64,000 nt of DNA from NCBI GenBank assembly GCA_964023205.1, contig OZ026839.1, forward strand, positions 17,018,386 to 17,082,385, read 5' to 3'. Position 1 is the first letter of the stretch; each line of letters starts with the position of its first letter. The position numbers and the translations under genes were made by a program. The notes under the pieces were generated by a model. That model made no database searches and was not told the DNA's origin. It saw nothing but the letters and a program-made list of their open reading frames with translations. The DNA comes from Lutraria lutraria (taxonomy: Eukaryota; Mollusca; Bivalvia; Venerida; Mactridae). Of the stretch, positions 11,373 to 23,800 are shown one piece after another.

Positions 11373-11403
11373 CACCCGAGTTATATCGTGAATATTTGCA
11401 CAA

Positions 11404-11866
11404 ATGGAACTCACGTCCATTTCAGAGCCAACTATGGAGGGTTCAGTTGTTATTGAGCAAGTACGCATGAAAAAGTCATTGAACTTGTTTAACTGCGTTG
11501 CAATAGTGTGTTCTCTAACGGGGCATATTTCCGTATTCGTTGCCCCTACTGCTATATTACAATGCACAGGATCTGTTGGACTTTCTACCATCATCTGGAT
11601 TCTTGGTGGGGTAATGAACCTGTTTCTAGCCCTGTGCTTTACAGAGCTAGCTTGCATGTTCCCCAAGGCTGGTGGTCCCTATGCTTGGATTAAACAAACG
11701 TTTGGTCCTCTGCCAGGATTCATGATTCTTTGGGGATATATTGTTCTCATTACTGGACCTTTTTGGGCATTACAAGCTTATTGCGCTTCACTGTATATCA
11801 TACAGCCATTCTATGGATGTAAACCACCAGATGAAGCTGTTCAATTATTAGCTACATGGATTATTG
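11404..11866 (+). CDS. SLC7 coding exon 1 (residues 1-154, V155 split)
   Basis: Starts at the first in-frame ATG after the TGA at 11389; a second Met is residue 11. It encodes a short cytosolic N-terminus, TM1 (about 28-47), TM2 (about 58-80), the re-entrant PKAGGPYAW segment, TM3 (about 105-133) and the start of TM4. Cys139 is the heavy-chain cysteine candidate. The donor is ATTG|GTAAGT, phase 1. The following intron (11867-18208) carries repeats and a CR1-like LINE. Confidence 0.93.
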
Positions 11867-14800
11867 GTAAGTTATTTAGTTGATTGAAATATTTACTTTA
11901 ACGGGGCATGTCCTGGAACTGCTGTGTTTTGGTTTTCATATGTGTACCAAAAATGTGTTTATCACATTATTATTACCGAAAAGTCAAAGGAGAATGTGTG
12001 TTCAAAAATTACCCTATAACACGTAAATTGGTATTTGTATGTCGGTTTGAATAAAAGGCTGACAGCCTTTTATTAACGGCAACGATAATTCTGATTCGTC
12101 TGAGAATTTAACTGAGCGCACGCTGCCTTTCAAAGCAGCATATAACTTTGATATTTACCTATAATTGACTGATAGGATAAACTTGATACTGCAAAAATGA
12201 ACACAGCATTAGCAATACTTACAATTTCACTGTTTGTTGACACTTTTTGGTTTTGACAGATTCAGAAATGGTTGAGTTGTGAAATTGAGGAATACTTTCT
12301 GAGGCAGAAATCGGCAGGTTCGGCAAATCTTAAAATGTGTATTTTGAGCTAAATAGCTGGATATTTCGTAAATATTTTACGGAATTTCATTAATTAATTT
12401 AGGCATTAAAATGATACCAATTATATAGTTATTCCAGACGCTTCAGTTACAGGGCATGCCCCTTTAAGAAATTAATATCTACATCTTAGAATAAATATAC
12501 AAACAAACCTGTGAAAAAAAGCCCTGCTGTTTGAAATTAATTTACATATGTGCTTTTATGGATAAAAATTTTCAATATGTTGAAGAACTATCTCTGATTA
12601 AATGTGTCAGATGAAAATGTTTATGGCCATGAGATCTCGGTCAAGTTTGATACAGCACTTATGAGTTATGCCCCTTGATATATTGAAAATTGACTTATAA
12701 TGCAGTGTCCGCTCTCTAAGTTGACCAATCATCAACCGATCTTCATCAAACTTGGTGGAAATGTTTATGGGCATGAGATCTCGGTCACATCAGATTTCTA
12801 ATCAGCTCCTCATAGTATCTCAAACCTTTTGACGGGCATATTTTGTGACCTGGCACTCTTGTTTTAACTTAATTACAAAATACACAAAAAGCAAAATGTT
12901 TATGAATAATAAATTATCAAAGAATAAGACGAAAGTAGCCACTGTCAGAGAGGCAAATATATTTTAATAATATTTTTTATACGCCTGAAGGGACGTATTA
13001 TGTTATGACGTCTGTCTGTCTGTCCTTCCTTTAGCAATTTTGTGTCCGCTCTGTATCTCTTTAAGCCTGCGATGGATTTTGAAGAAACTTTACTCAAATG
13101 TTCACCCCATCGAGACAAGGTGCAGAGTGCATGTTTCGGAAGGGTCAAGGTCACACTTAATTAGGGGTCATATTTGGCTGATTTCGTATCTGCTCTGTAA
13201 CTCTTTAAGCCTGCAAAGGATCTTGAAGAAACTTGACTAAAATGTTCACCCCATCGAGACGACGTGCAGAGTGCATGTTTCGGAAGGGTCAAGGTCACAC
13301 TTAGGGGTCAAATTTGGCTGATTTCATGTCCGCTCTGTAACTCTTTAAGCCTGCGAAGGATCTTGAAGAAACTTGACTCAAATGTTAACCCCATCGAGAC
13401 GACTTGCAGAGTGCGTGTTTCGGAAGGGTCAAGGTCACACTTAGGGGTCAAATTTGGCTGATTTCGTGTCTGCTCTGTATCTCTTCAAGCCTGTATTTGT
13501 GCTCACTAAATTCTGTGGTTAAATGAAACAAATGCATATTCATGCACGAAATTACCCTGAAATAATGTTTTTACAAATATACCTTTGGGCAGAGTAGTGC
13601 CTTTGTCTAGTTGAGAATTAAAATCAAGCATTGTAATTGTTTGCCTCAAATTGGGAAAAACCAGCCTTTTTGCAATTGGGAAGTCACTGAATTTCGGCCT
13701 CTGTTATAGAAGGAAAAGAAGCCCTGTGCTTGTTTCTATTTGTCAAACATGTCTGACTAAGGCCCAATTAGCCGGTTAACACCCTCGAACACCCACTCCG
13801 TCACTTGAACTGGAAAAATCCAAGATGGCTGCCCCCATGATGAAGAAATATTATTGTAGAAGTTTACTACTAGAATTCACCCAACTGTTCACATTCACTG
13901 CATATATTTTGACTATCAGCCCATCTACACTAGTAAGACCTGCCTAACTGGAATTATTTTCAGTGTTTCACATGTCAAAAAAAGTTTTACATTCACTTTT
14001 CATGCCAACATACCAGCCAAGAAGGATGCCACCTCCGACTGTAGACAGCCGATGTGCTTAACACTGTTAGTCCTCTTACTAGGAGGGGATGTTCAATTGA
14101 ACCAAGCACCTAGGAATGCATCTACCTTCCTCTCTGGCGTGTGCTAAGCACCGGTAATAGGGTCACAACCTGGAACATGCTGTAACAATTATAGCATGTG
14201 GTACCATAAAACTTGTGAAAAAATCTCATCAAGAAACATGTCCTTACTTAGCAAGTCCAACATAGTATAGCATTGTTGCAAGTGTAACAGTAATAACATA
14301 GACTCTCAAATATAACAGCTTCGAACTTCATACTTCAAATGTTTTCCATGCTTTGTCTGATACTGATATGTCCTTTAAGTGACTCTGTCGCATCATCCTG
14401 CTTCAGCCCACTTCATACCAGCAGCCCTCATCATCAGAAACCCATTGATACATCGAAAATCAACCAGAGAAGTACAAGACAGCGATCAACTATCAGTTCA
14501 ACCACCAGCTCAACTATTCCAATAAAGTCTACCAACTTGAGACTACTAACCGTCAACTGCTGCAGCGTCAGGACCAACCAACCTGAATTCCTCGCTGCGA
14601 TAGTTACACCAAGCCAGATATCATCTGTGGTACAGAGTCGTGACCAAGAGAAGAATGCAGTCAAGACATATATACCGTGCTCTGAAATGACTATAACTCC
14701 GGCATTAGAAGTGGTGTATTCACTACGGGGAAGGACATATACACTTAAGATGAACAGGTGCAACTGAAAACAGATTGTGAAATCACTTGGTCAAAGGTCA

Positions 14801-17800
14801 AGACTAGAAGATCTAAAGACATTAGCATCTGTTCTTTCTCCTCACCTCACCCGAACATGCAAGACATCAAGAAACTTGAAGAATCTATCAAGAAACTAAC
14901 AAGCTCCAAGAAAGACATGTACATCATACTGGCTGGAGATTTCAACTGTCCTGACGTCATCTGGGACTCCTTGATGGTCAAAAAGGGGCACAAGACCGAG
15001 AAGTTCAACAGGCCCTACTTGATCTTTCCATTGAATTTGGACTCACACAGACACATGATCAAACAACATGGAACAATAATATCTTGGATTAAGTTTTCAT
15101 GGACTACCCATCTCTCATCAAGAGATCATCATCTATTCCAGACATCAGCGACCATGCAATGGTAATCACAGACATAGATGTAATTCCACACTGACTGTAA
15201 TAAGAAAGTACCTAGTAGAAGATTTTTATTCTCAAAGACCAACTGGGACAACATTTTCTCAGATATGACTACTCTGTCAGAAACCATCATTCAGCATCAA
15301 CTGAAGAATTATGGACTAGATTTAAAATGGCATCCTATGAAGAAAAACATCCCTGCCAAAAAAATGCAACAAATAGAAACATGGTTTAACAGAGATCTGA
15401 GGAGGATGGTAAGAAGAAAATCAAGACTCTACAAACATACTAAGAAAACAAAAACAAGTGGAATTCATTCAAACAATACCAGAAAGAATGCAACAACACC
15501 ATTCAGAAGAGCCTTGAAGAAAACAACACCAAACATTTTTGGGGTATATGAAGAGCAAATGAGAAGACCGGGTCGGCACAGCTCTCCTGAAGAAAATGAG
15601 CCAACTTTTTAACAGAGCAAAGACAAAGCACAAATCCTAGTGGAACAATTCCAATCTGTCTTCACCAATGATGATGGAAATAACAGACTTCCAGAAACCA
15701 GAAAGAAAGCCTTTACTAAACTTACAGTCACATCGGAAGGAGTTCAGAACTTGCTATCAAACATTAACACAACCAAAGCCTCTGGAGTACCACAAGATAC
15801 TGTCTTAGGGCCGTTGTTATATGCCACATAAATGACTTGCCAGATGCCGTAAAGTCCATGGTCCACCTGCCTGTTGACGACAGTCTCCTATACCGCACCA
15901 TGAAAAATAACCAAGATATACTTACGCTTCAAAACGATCTCAAACAACTTGAAGAATGAGCCAAGAACTGTGGAATGCGCTTTAATGCTAAGAAATGTTA
16001 TATTCTCAGCATCAACAGCAAGAAATCCCACTTTTACCAGCTAGACAAATATATCTGAAAACAGTTCCTGAAAAACCCCTACCTTGGAAGCACCATCACA
16101 GAAAACTTAAAATGGGGACCCCACATAAACATGATTACCAAAATAGCCAACTCATCTTTAGGATTCCTCAGAGGAAAGCTTAAGCACTGTCCTCTACCAT
16201 GCCGAAAGCATAAATAGCCCTAGTACGATCCCTACTTGATTACAGCTCAGTAGTATGGGATCCCTATCTACAAAAAGACATCAAATGTAATGAGAAGGTT
16301 CAACGACAGGCGGCCCGCTTCATCACCGGGGACTACACCACACGGGAATCAGGAACCATCACCAATATACTTACAGACCTGAAACTCCCACAACTTCAGG
16401 ACAGAAGGAAGGCACATAGACTGGTGTTCTTCTATAAGGTGGTCAAGGGGCTGGTGCCAGCTATACCTTGTCATGACTTTTTGACCCCCATAAGAAATAA
16501 TTGCAAAATAAACCTGAAAAGATTTTATGACTGTATTACTGTGAATATTGTTACAAGACATTCATTGTGTAACACCAAGTGCTTATAAACTTTATAGCAA
16601 TTCAGACTCCTTTAAACATTCATTCTGTCTGCGAACTATTGTTGATTGGAACCAGCTGGAAGTGAATGTAGAAACTTCAGAGCTTCAGAAAAGCCGTTCA
16701 CAAGTGGGACTAACTCTTCTCAGCTCTCTCCTGTTGTATCTCATGCTATAACATAGACCTACAACGTACCTATCCAGATCCAGATCAGTCAGTATTCTTA
16801 AAAAATGAAGAGCCCTCTGTTACATCAAATGATAAAAATCATTTCACATGTTTTAAAAATCATTCTTGTAACTCAGGACAATATCTAACTATTTATTACA
16901 TATATAATTAGAAATGTTTATTGCCTTACTGAGATTTATCTCATGAACATGTGGATTAAACTGATATCTGTCTTCATGACTGGATATATATGGAGGAGAA
17001 AAAACATTTTGGTATATTTTGAATATGGCTTACCAGTTTTGCAGGTTCTGTGCTTCCATCTCTCACATGATTCACATGCTACTACATGTTGTCTAGCACA
17101 AACCTGAATCTCAAACTCTATGCAGGAAAACTACATTTCAACTCGTTAATAATAATTCCACAAGAGATTAATTAATAAAATAACTTGTTAATAATAATTC
17201 CACAAGAGATTATTTAATAAAATAACTTGTTAATAATAATTCCACAAGAGATTATTTAATAAATATATTTGTTAATAATAATTCCACAAGAGATTATTTA
17301 ATAAAATAACTTGTTAATAATAATTCCACAAGAGATTATTTAATAAAATAACTTGTTAATAATAATTCCACAAGAGATTAATTAATAAAATAACTTGTTA
17401 ATAATAATTCCACAAGAGATTAATTAATAAAATAACTTGTTAATAATAATTCCACAAGAGATTAATTAATAAAATAACTTGTTAATAATAATTCCACAAG
17501 AGATTATTTAATAAAATAACTTGTTAATAATAATTCCACAAGAGATTAATTAATAAAATAACTTGTTAATAATAATTCCACAAGAGATTAATTAATAAAA
17601 TAACTTGTTAATAATAATTCCACAAGAGATTAATTAATAAAATAACTTGTTAATAATAATTCCACAAGAGATTAATTAATAAAATAACTTGTTAATAATA
17701 ATTCCACAAGAGATTAATTAATAAAATAATTTGTTATAAACATTTTTGTAATTGCTCAATCAAACAGCATCAAGGGATTATATTTTTTATATAATTATTA

Positions 17801-20800
17801 AGTGTGTTTATTGTCTAATTGACTTTTTGTAAAATTTTCATCAAATAACTTAAAATATTTTAATCTCGTAATGGACTTAAGTGCTAATTCCTCATCGTTT
17901 TAAACAACAATAAAAATCACCATTGGAAATTAGTGGAAAATATTCAAGAATTATTCTAACTTTCACAATTCAATCATGTTGTTTATTTGTAATACGTTAA
18001 TATAATGGGGGTTGATAGTATATTTAAGAACAAGTATAACCCAAGACATTTCACCCCATTTTGGGGGTGAAACATCTTGGGAGGAAATGCCTAGGGAGGA
18101 AATGTCTTGGGGGTGAAACATCTAGACACCCTTATGAGGAACGTGAGATTTTTTATGAATTTAAGGCGTGTACATGTTTATGTATATAATGCATTTGTTT
18201 TTTTTCAGTGTCCTTTGTTGCATTGAATTGTGTGTATGTAAAGTTTGTCACCAAGGTTCAGTCAATGCTGTCTTTGACTAAGTTACTCAGCCTGCTGATT
18301 ATTATTGTATGTGGAATCATCAGTGTGTGTACAGGTTAGATTATTTTTAGCTCACCAGAGCAGGAAGTGCTCAAGGTGAGCTATAGTGATCATGTGTTGT
18401 CTGTCGTCCTTCCGTCAGTCAGTCAGTGCATCAACAATTGCTTTAAACTTAAAAATCTTCTTGTCCAAAACCACAGGGCCTAGTGCTTAGATATTTTGTA
18501 TGTAACATTGTCTAGTTGTCTACCAATTTTATACAAATTATTGCCCTCAGGTCAAAATTGACTCTGCCCCAGGGTTTGCTCTATTTTATATAGGCTTATA
18601 TAGGAAAATTTAATAAATCTTCTTGTCCAAAACCACATGGCCTAGAGCTTAGATAACTGGTATGTAGCATTGTCTAGTGGACCCCTAACAAGTTTGTTCA
18701 AATTATGGCCCTGGGGTCAAAATTGTCCCCAGCTGGGGGTTTACTCTATTTTATAATTATATGCTTTACATAAAAAAAATACAAAAAAATTCTTGTCTAA
18801 AGCTTAGACATTTACCCCTTTGGCCCTGGGGTAAAAATTGGCCCGCCCCTGGTCACTTGATTTTTCATAGGCTGATGATGTTTTCACTCAGGATATTTTT
18901 TCTGGTGAGCGATATAGGGTCATCATGGCCCTCTTGTTTTATAAAACTATAAAGAGCAAGATATGTTTTATTGTGATATTATCATACTTATGAATAAAGG
19001 CTGACATACATTTACTTTGACAGTTGATGAGAGTTATGCTAAATATGTATGTATACAATATTTAAATGAGTTAATGTACAGTCTACTGAAGTTTTACCTT
19101 GAGACATCCAACATAGAGTACATATTTACAAATAACAGTTCAGTCTGAAAACAGTTTACATCTTTATTGATATAAACAGCATCTGCTTTATACATTATTC
19201 AGTAACTACCGCTAGCAAGTCCACATGTCCAGCACAGTCAAATTATTAAGTGTGTTGTTATTGTTTGACATATATATCAATTATCAGAGAAGTTTGATAA
19301 CTGTGCTAGCCTGTTTTCAGACTATATCACTCATATGATGCTACATTGTAATTTAAATTTGAATACTTTGTGGGAGGAATTTGTATTCACAATATATATC
19401 TGAATTATACATTTTGTTCATTTTACTCTATACAATTAAGATTGGACCGTCTTGGCTTGGTCTGTCTTAAGAAATGTGCCGTCTGGTTGTCCACATTTAA
19501 TATTGGTACAGCATGATAAGTCTACAAGTAATTCATATTCAGTAGAAATGGTTGCATTTCATTTCATAATTACTTTGTAGATTGCATTATTGTACTGAAG
19601 TTACTAATATTGATATAAATTTCAGACTGATTTGAAAAATACTACATTTATACATCAAGCTATGAACAATCAGCACAATTCTATATCCTATTGGGACAAT
19701 TGAATTCTGTATATTTTATAAATATTTTAGATGGCTATGAGAACATATCAGAACCATTTGATGGGACCATACAAGATCCTTTAGTAGTTGCCATGTCTTT
19801 CTTCTACTCTGTGTTTATGTATGGTGGATGGTAGGTTATATATATTATGTATTATAAGTTAACCCTGTAACAACATGTGATGTGGTACATGTATTTACAG
19901 TTTATTGAGATAAAATTTGAATGTTTTTTCTCTCCCATTCTAATGCCATTGATATAATTTTAAGGATAATACCGTATACGTCTTTTTTTCTGCGGGTGCA
20001 AAATTTGGCGTTTTTAAGTTGTTCTTGAATTGGCGGGTCCTATATTTGGCGATGTCATAGGAACCATCAAAATAAATCCATGTCCCGCCTCCATACCCGC
20101 CAAATTTAGAACACTTAACATAATACGTATATCTCAGCTCTAGGCTCTATATTGTTATATCAAATTTGATTTAGTCTGTCTACATGAGCCTACGATTTAA
20201 GTTATGTAAGGTGTGATGAATAAACCCATACTGTTTGCATTGTTTGGATTTAATCTTGTGTCAATTAAGAACTAAGGCTATGAGTGTAATATGCTTGTAT
20301 TTTAGCTGTTTGAAGTAAACAAGTTACAAGTTATGATACGAGGGGTAATTATTAAGTTCATGGACAATCAAGCGTATAAAGAAATGCTAGATTTTAAATT
20401 GGAATGAACACAATAATGAAGTTGCTGAAAGTGTACTGCATATCATGGTAACGAAAAAACAGCAGAACTATTCAAATATCAAATATTTTTGTAGAACCAT
20501 TGGCATCCCACTGCCGCCGGAACAATGTTATCCATGACGTCAAGGTGATCTTTGTAAATTGTGCATCGTGCGTCATGATGTGTCGTCCATATTTACTTAA
20601 AACAACATCTCCTCCTACACCACTATGCTGATTGCAACCAAACATTGCTGGAATGATCCTTGGGTGGTCCTCTTTCAAAGTTGTTCAAAAAATTAAATTT
20701 CATTGAAAACTGGTTGCTATGGCAACAAATAGAATTTTTAAAAAAAATCTTCTTTTCTGAAACCACAGGGCCTAGAGCTGAGATATTTGGTATGTAGCAT

Positions 20801-23800
20801 TGTCTAATGGAACTCTACAAAAATTGTTCAAATTATTCCCCTATGGCTAAAATTGGCTCCGCTCCGGGGGTAACCTGATTTTACATAGAATTATGTAGGA
20901 AATTAAAAAAATTCTTCTTGTCAAAAACTACAATGCCTAGAGCTTTGATATTTGATGTATAGCATTGTCTAGTGGACCTCTACCAAGTTTGTTCAAATTT
21001 TTGCCCTAGGGTCAAAATTGGCCCGCCCCGGGGGTCATTTGATTTATATAGACTTATATAGGAAAATCAAAAAAATCTCCGAAACCACAAGGCATAGAGC
21101 TTAGATATTTTGTATGTGGCATTGTCTAGTGGACCTCTACCAAGTTTGTTCCAGTTATGGCCCGCGGTCAAAATTGGCCCTGCCCTGGGATTTACTCTAT
21201 TTTATGTAGGAAATTTTTTTTAAATCTTCTCCGAAACTACAAGGCATAGAGCTTAGATTTTTGGTATGTAGCATTGTCCAAGTTTGTTAAAATTATGGAC
21301 CCAGGGTCACAATTGGCCCCCAACCCGGGCTTTACACTATTTTATATTGGAAAATTAAAATTTTAGATCTTCTTGTTTGAAACCACAATTAAAGACGTTT
21401 GTGGCAATTTATTTTCACTGGTCATAATTTACCTGTTCACCGGCTAAAATATCGATTTTCACGACTATAAATAATGGACGTAACATCATGTAACATTTTG
21501 ACGTTATGTTAAGGTGGAACCAAAGGATTGAAATAATGATGTTTTCAACGTCTTTTTTGTTTTTACGGTATTCATAGTGCCTCTCTGAAAATACATATTG
21601 CTCTATCAATTTATGTAGATATTTAATGAAATAAAAATTTCATAGCGGAGAAAAAAATTACCTACTTGTAGGTGTAAATTTGATGTTCATGACTTAATTG
21701 TAAGTGCAATTAAAATGATTTTAAATGTAAAGTTAAGTGTTTTTTTCTTCTCACTTTCAAACTTAAATGATTTTTATTAAAAATCTGCCTGAGGGATTTT
21801 TTTATTTTCATCTGGAATAAAGCTTGATGTGTCATCAGTTGTTCGCATAAATGTTAAGAAAATCTATCTAGCTGTTTTTAGCTCACCAGAGCCTCAATTA
21901 TTTTGGTGAGTATCATACACTTTTCCATTTTATCATTTGACAACAATCGTTGGACACATCTTGCACTTATTCATCTCATATTCAAGTCTACTGTTAAAAT
22001 TTGCTGAATCAGCCCATAACTTATATCAATCTGCTCACTAATCTGCCTTATTTTGTCCGCCTATCTATGTCCAAGATTTCTTTAACAAGCTTGACGTTAG
22101 CATAGCTAAGTTTTGTTGTCGGTCGGCCACATCTTTAGTCATCTTTAACCTCATCACGTTCTTTATGGAATCTTGTGAGCCACTTGCACACCAGTTATTG
22201 ACACACTTTCTCTTTTCCTGATACTTTCACCAATTTTTAACCAAGTTTTCACAAAGTGAAACCTGGTTATTAGAATGCCGAAAATGGCGAGATGGCGGGC
22301 GGGCGTCAAACAGGCGGTGTCCGGTCAATAACTTAAGTTCTGATTGACCAATCTTGACCAAACTTGGTATGTAGGATCCTTGAATGAAAACCTAGCCTGG
22401 GATTGTATTTGGGGTCTGGGGTCAATGTCACTGTTACTAAAAATAGAAAATCAGTGTCCAGTCAATAACTTAATGGAATGACCAATCTTGACCAAACTTG
22501 GTATTTCGCATCCTTGAATCAAAACCTAGCTTGAGATTGTATTTGGGGTCTGTGGGGTCAAGGTCACTGCTATAAATAGAAAATCAGTTTTCAGTGAATT
22601 ACTTAATCAAGGATTGAGATATTGCATGAAATTGGTGTGTAGGTAGCTTACATGCAATCCATGCTTTTGAATTGCATCTAGGTCCAGTAAGGTCAAGGTT
22701 ACTGTTTCTAAAAATAGAAAATTAGTTTCTGGTCAATAACTTAAGTAAGGGTTGAGATATTGCAATGTAATTTTGTGTGTTGGTAGCTTACATCCAGTCC
22801 ATACTTTTGTATTGAATCAAGGGCCGGTAGGGTCAAGTTTCCGATCAATTATTTAAGTTCAGAATCTAAATGACTAATCTTGACTTAACTGGGTATTTAA
22901 CAACCTTGCATGAAATCTTAGCTTGGAATTGTATTTAGGGTCAGTTTGGTCATGGTCGCTGTTTCTAAAAATAGAAAATCAGTTTCCGTGAATAACTTAA
23001 TTAAGGATTTAGACATTGTGATGAAATTGTGTAGCTTACATAGAAACCAAGCTTGGGATTGCATTCTATGTTCTATGTCTATGTTAACTTATTAGTTGCA
23101 CTGGAAACTGAACCACTGATGAAGCCTTAGCGAAGAATTCTAGAGTACTGTGGTATTAAAGCCTTGGAAAACCTGGTTTCATGGCACTGCCGCGTTTCTT
23201 GTCTTTAGTTTCTATTGGTGTCATTTCAAGTCATATGCAAAATTTGATAACTGCTCTTTCTCAGAATGACCCCCAGTGTCTTGACATTTCCATCGTTACG
23301 TAATAACAAGTTCAATTTTTTTTTACTTCTTGCAGCTAAGGCGTTATGATATATGATGTCAACGTCATTTATTAATGACAGGGTTTCATGCCAAAATGAG
23401 GCCACAGTAAATGCTGAATTTGCAATTAAATATTAAATTTTTTATCTGTAGTGGTTATGCTTACTGTTGTTCCTATGGTGATCGATTTCACGTGCTTAGG
23501 AAAGTCTTTTAGCGGAAATTAATGGTACTTTTTTTTCCTTTTATGTTCATTAACCTTATAAACAAATCTCATAAGTATACAATTTATTATAACAGTAACA
23601 GCAAGGTTGTCCACAAACTTAATGATCACTCCTTGTACATGTATAGATATACTAAACAAACAAATATTTATACAAAAAGTGTTGGCAAGAATTACATTAT
23701 CTTGTTTGATTGCTGTACATCTGAAATGAACTTCTCTGTTAAACATATTTTTAGGTTGAGAAAATACATGTCACGCTCTTACATTGTTTTTGTATATCGA

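Larger units (their letters stand above)
14052..16790 (+). mobile_element. Degenerate CR1-like non-LTR retrotransposon (LINE)
   Basis: A 2A-like leader and PHD-type zinc finger (ORF1), an AP-endonuclease domain and a reverse transcriptase with its C-terminal region follow in order on the + strand, with many stops and frameshifts. The RT palm is shortened by an internal deletion near 15785. The element lies in SLC7 intron 1, in the sense orientation. The 3' boundary is approximate: no poly(A) or microsatellite tail was recognised. Confidence 0.88.

Noticed and set aside
20472..20678. 68-codon minus-strand frame
   Set aside because: It overlaps the body of a HINE-like copy and a mariner fragment; no domain seen.
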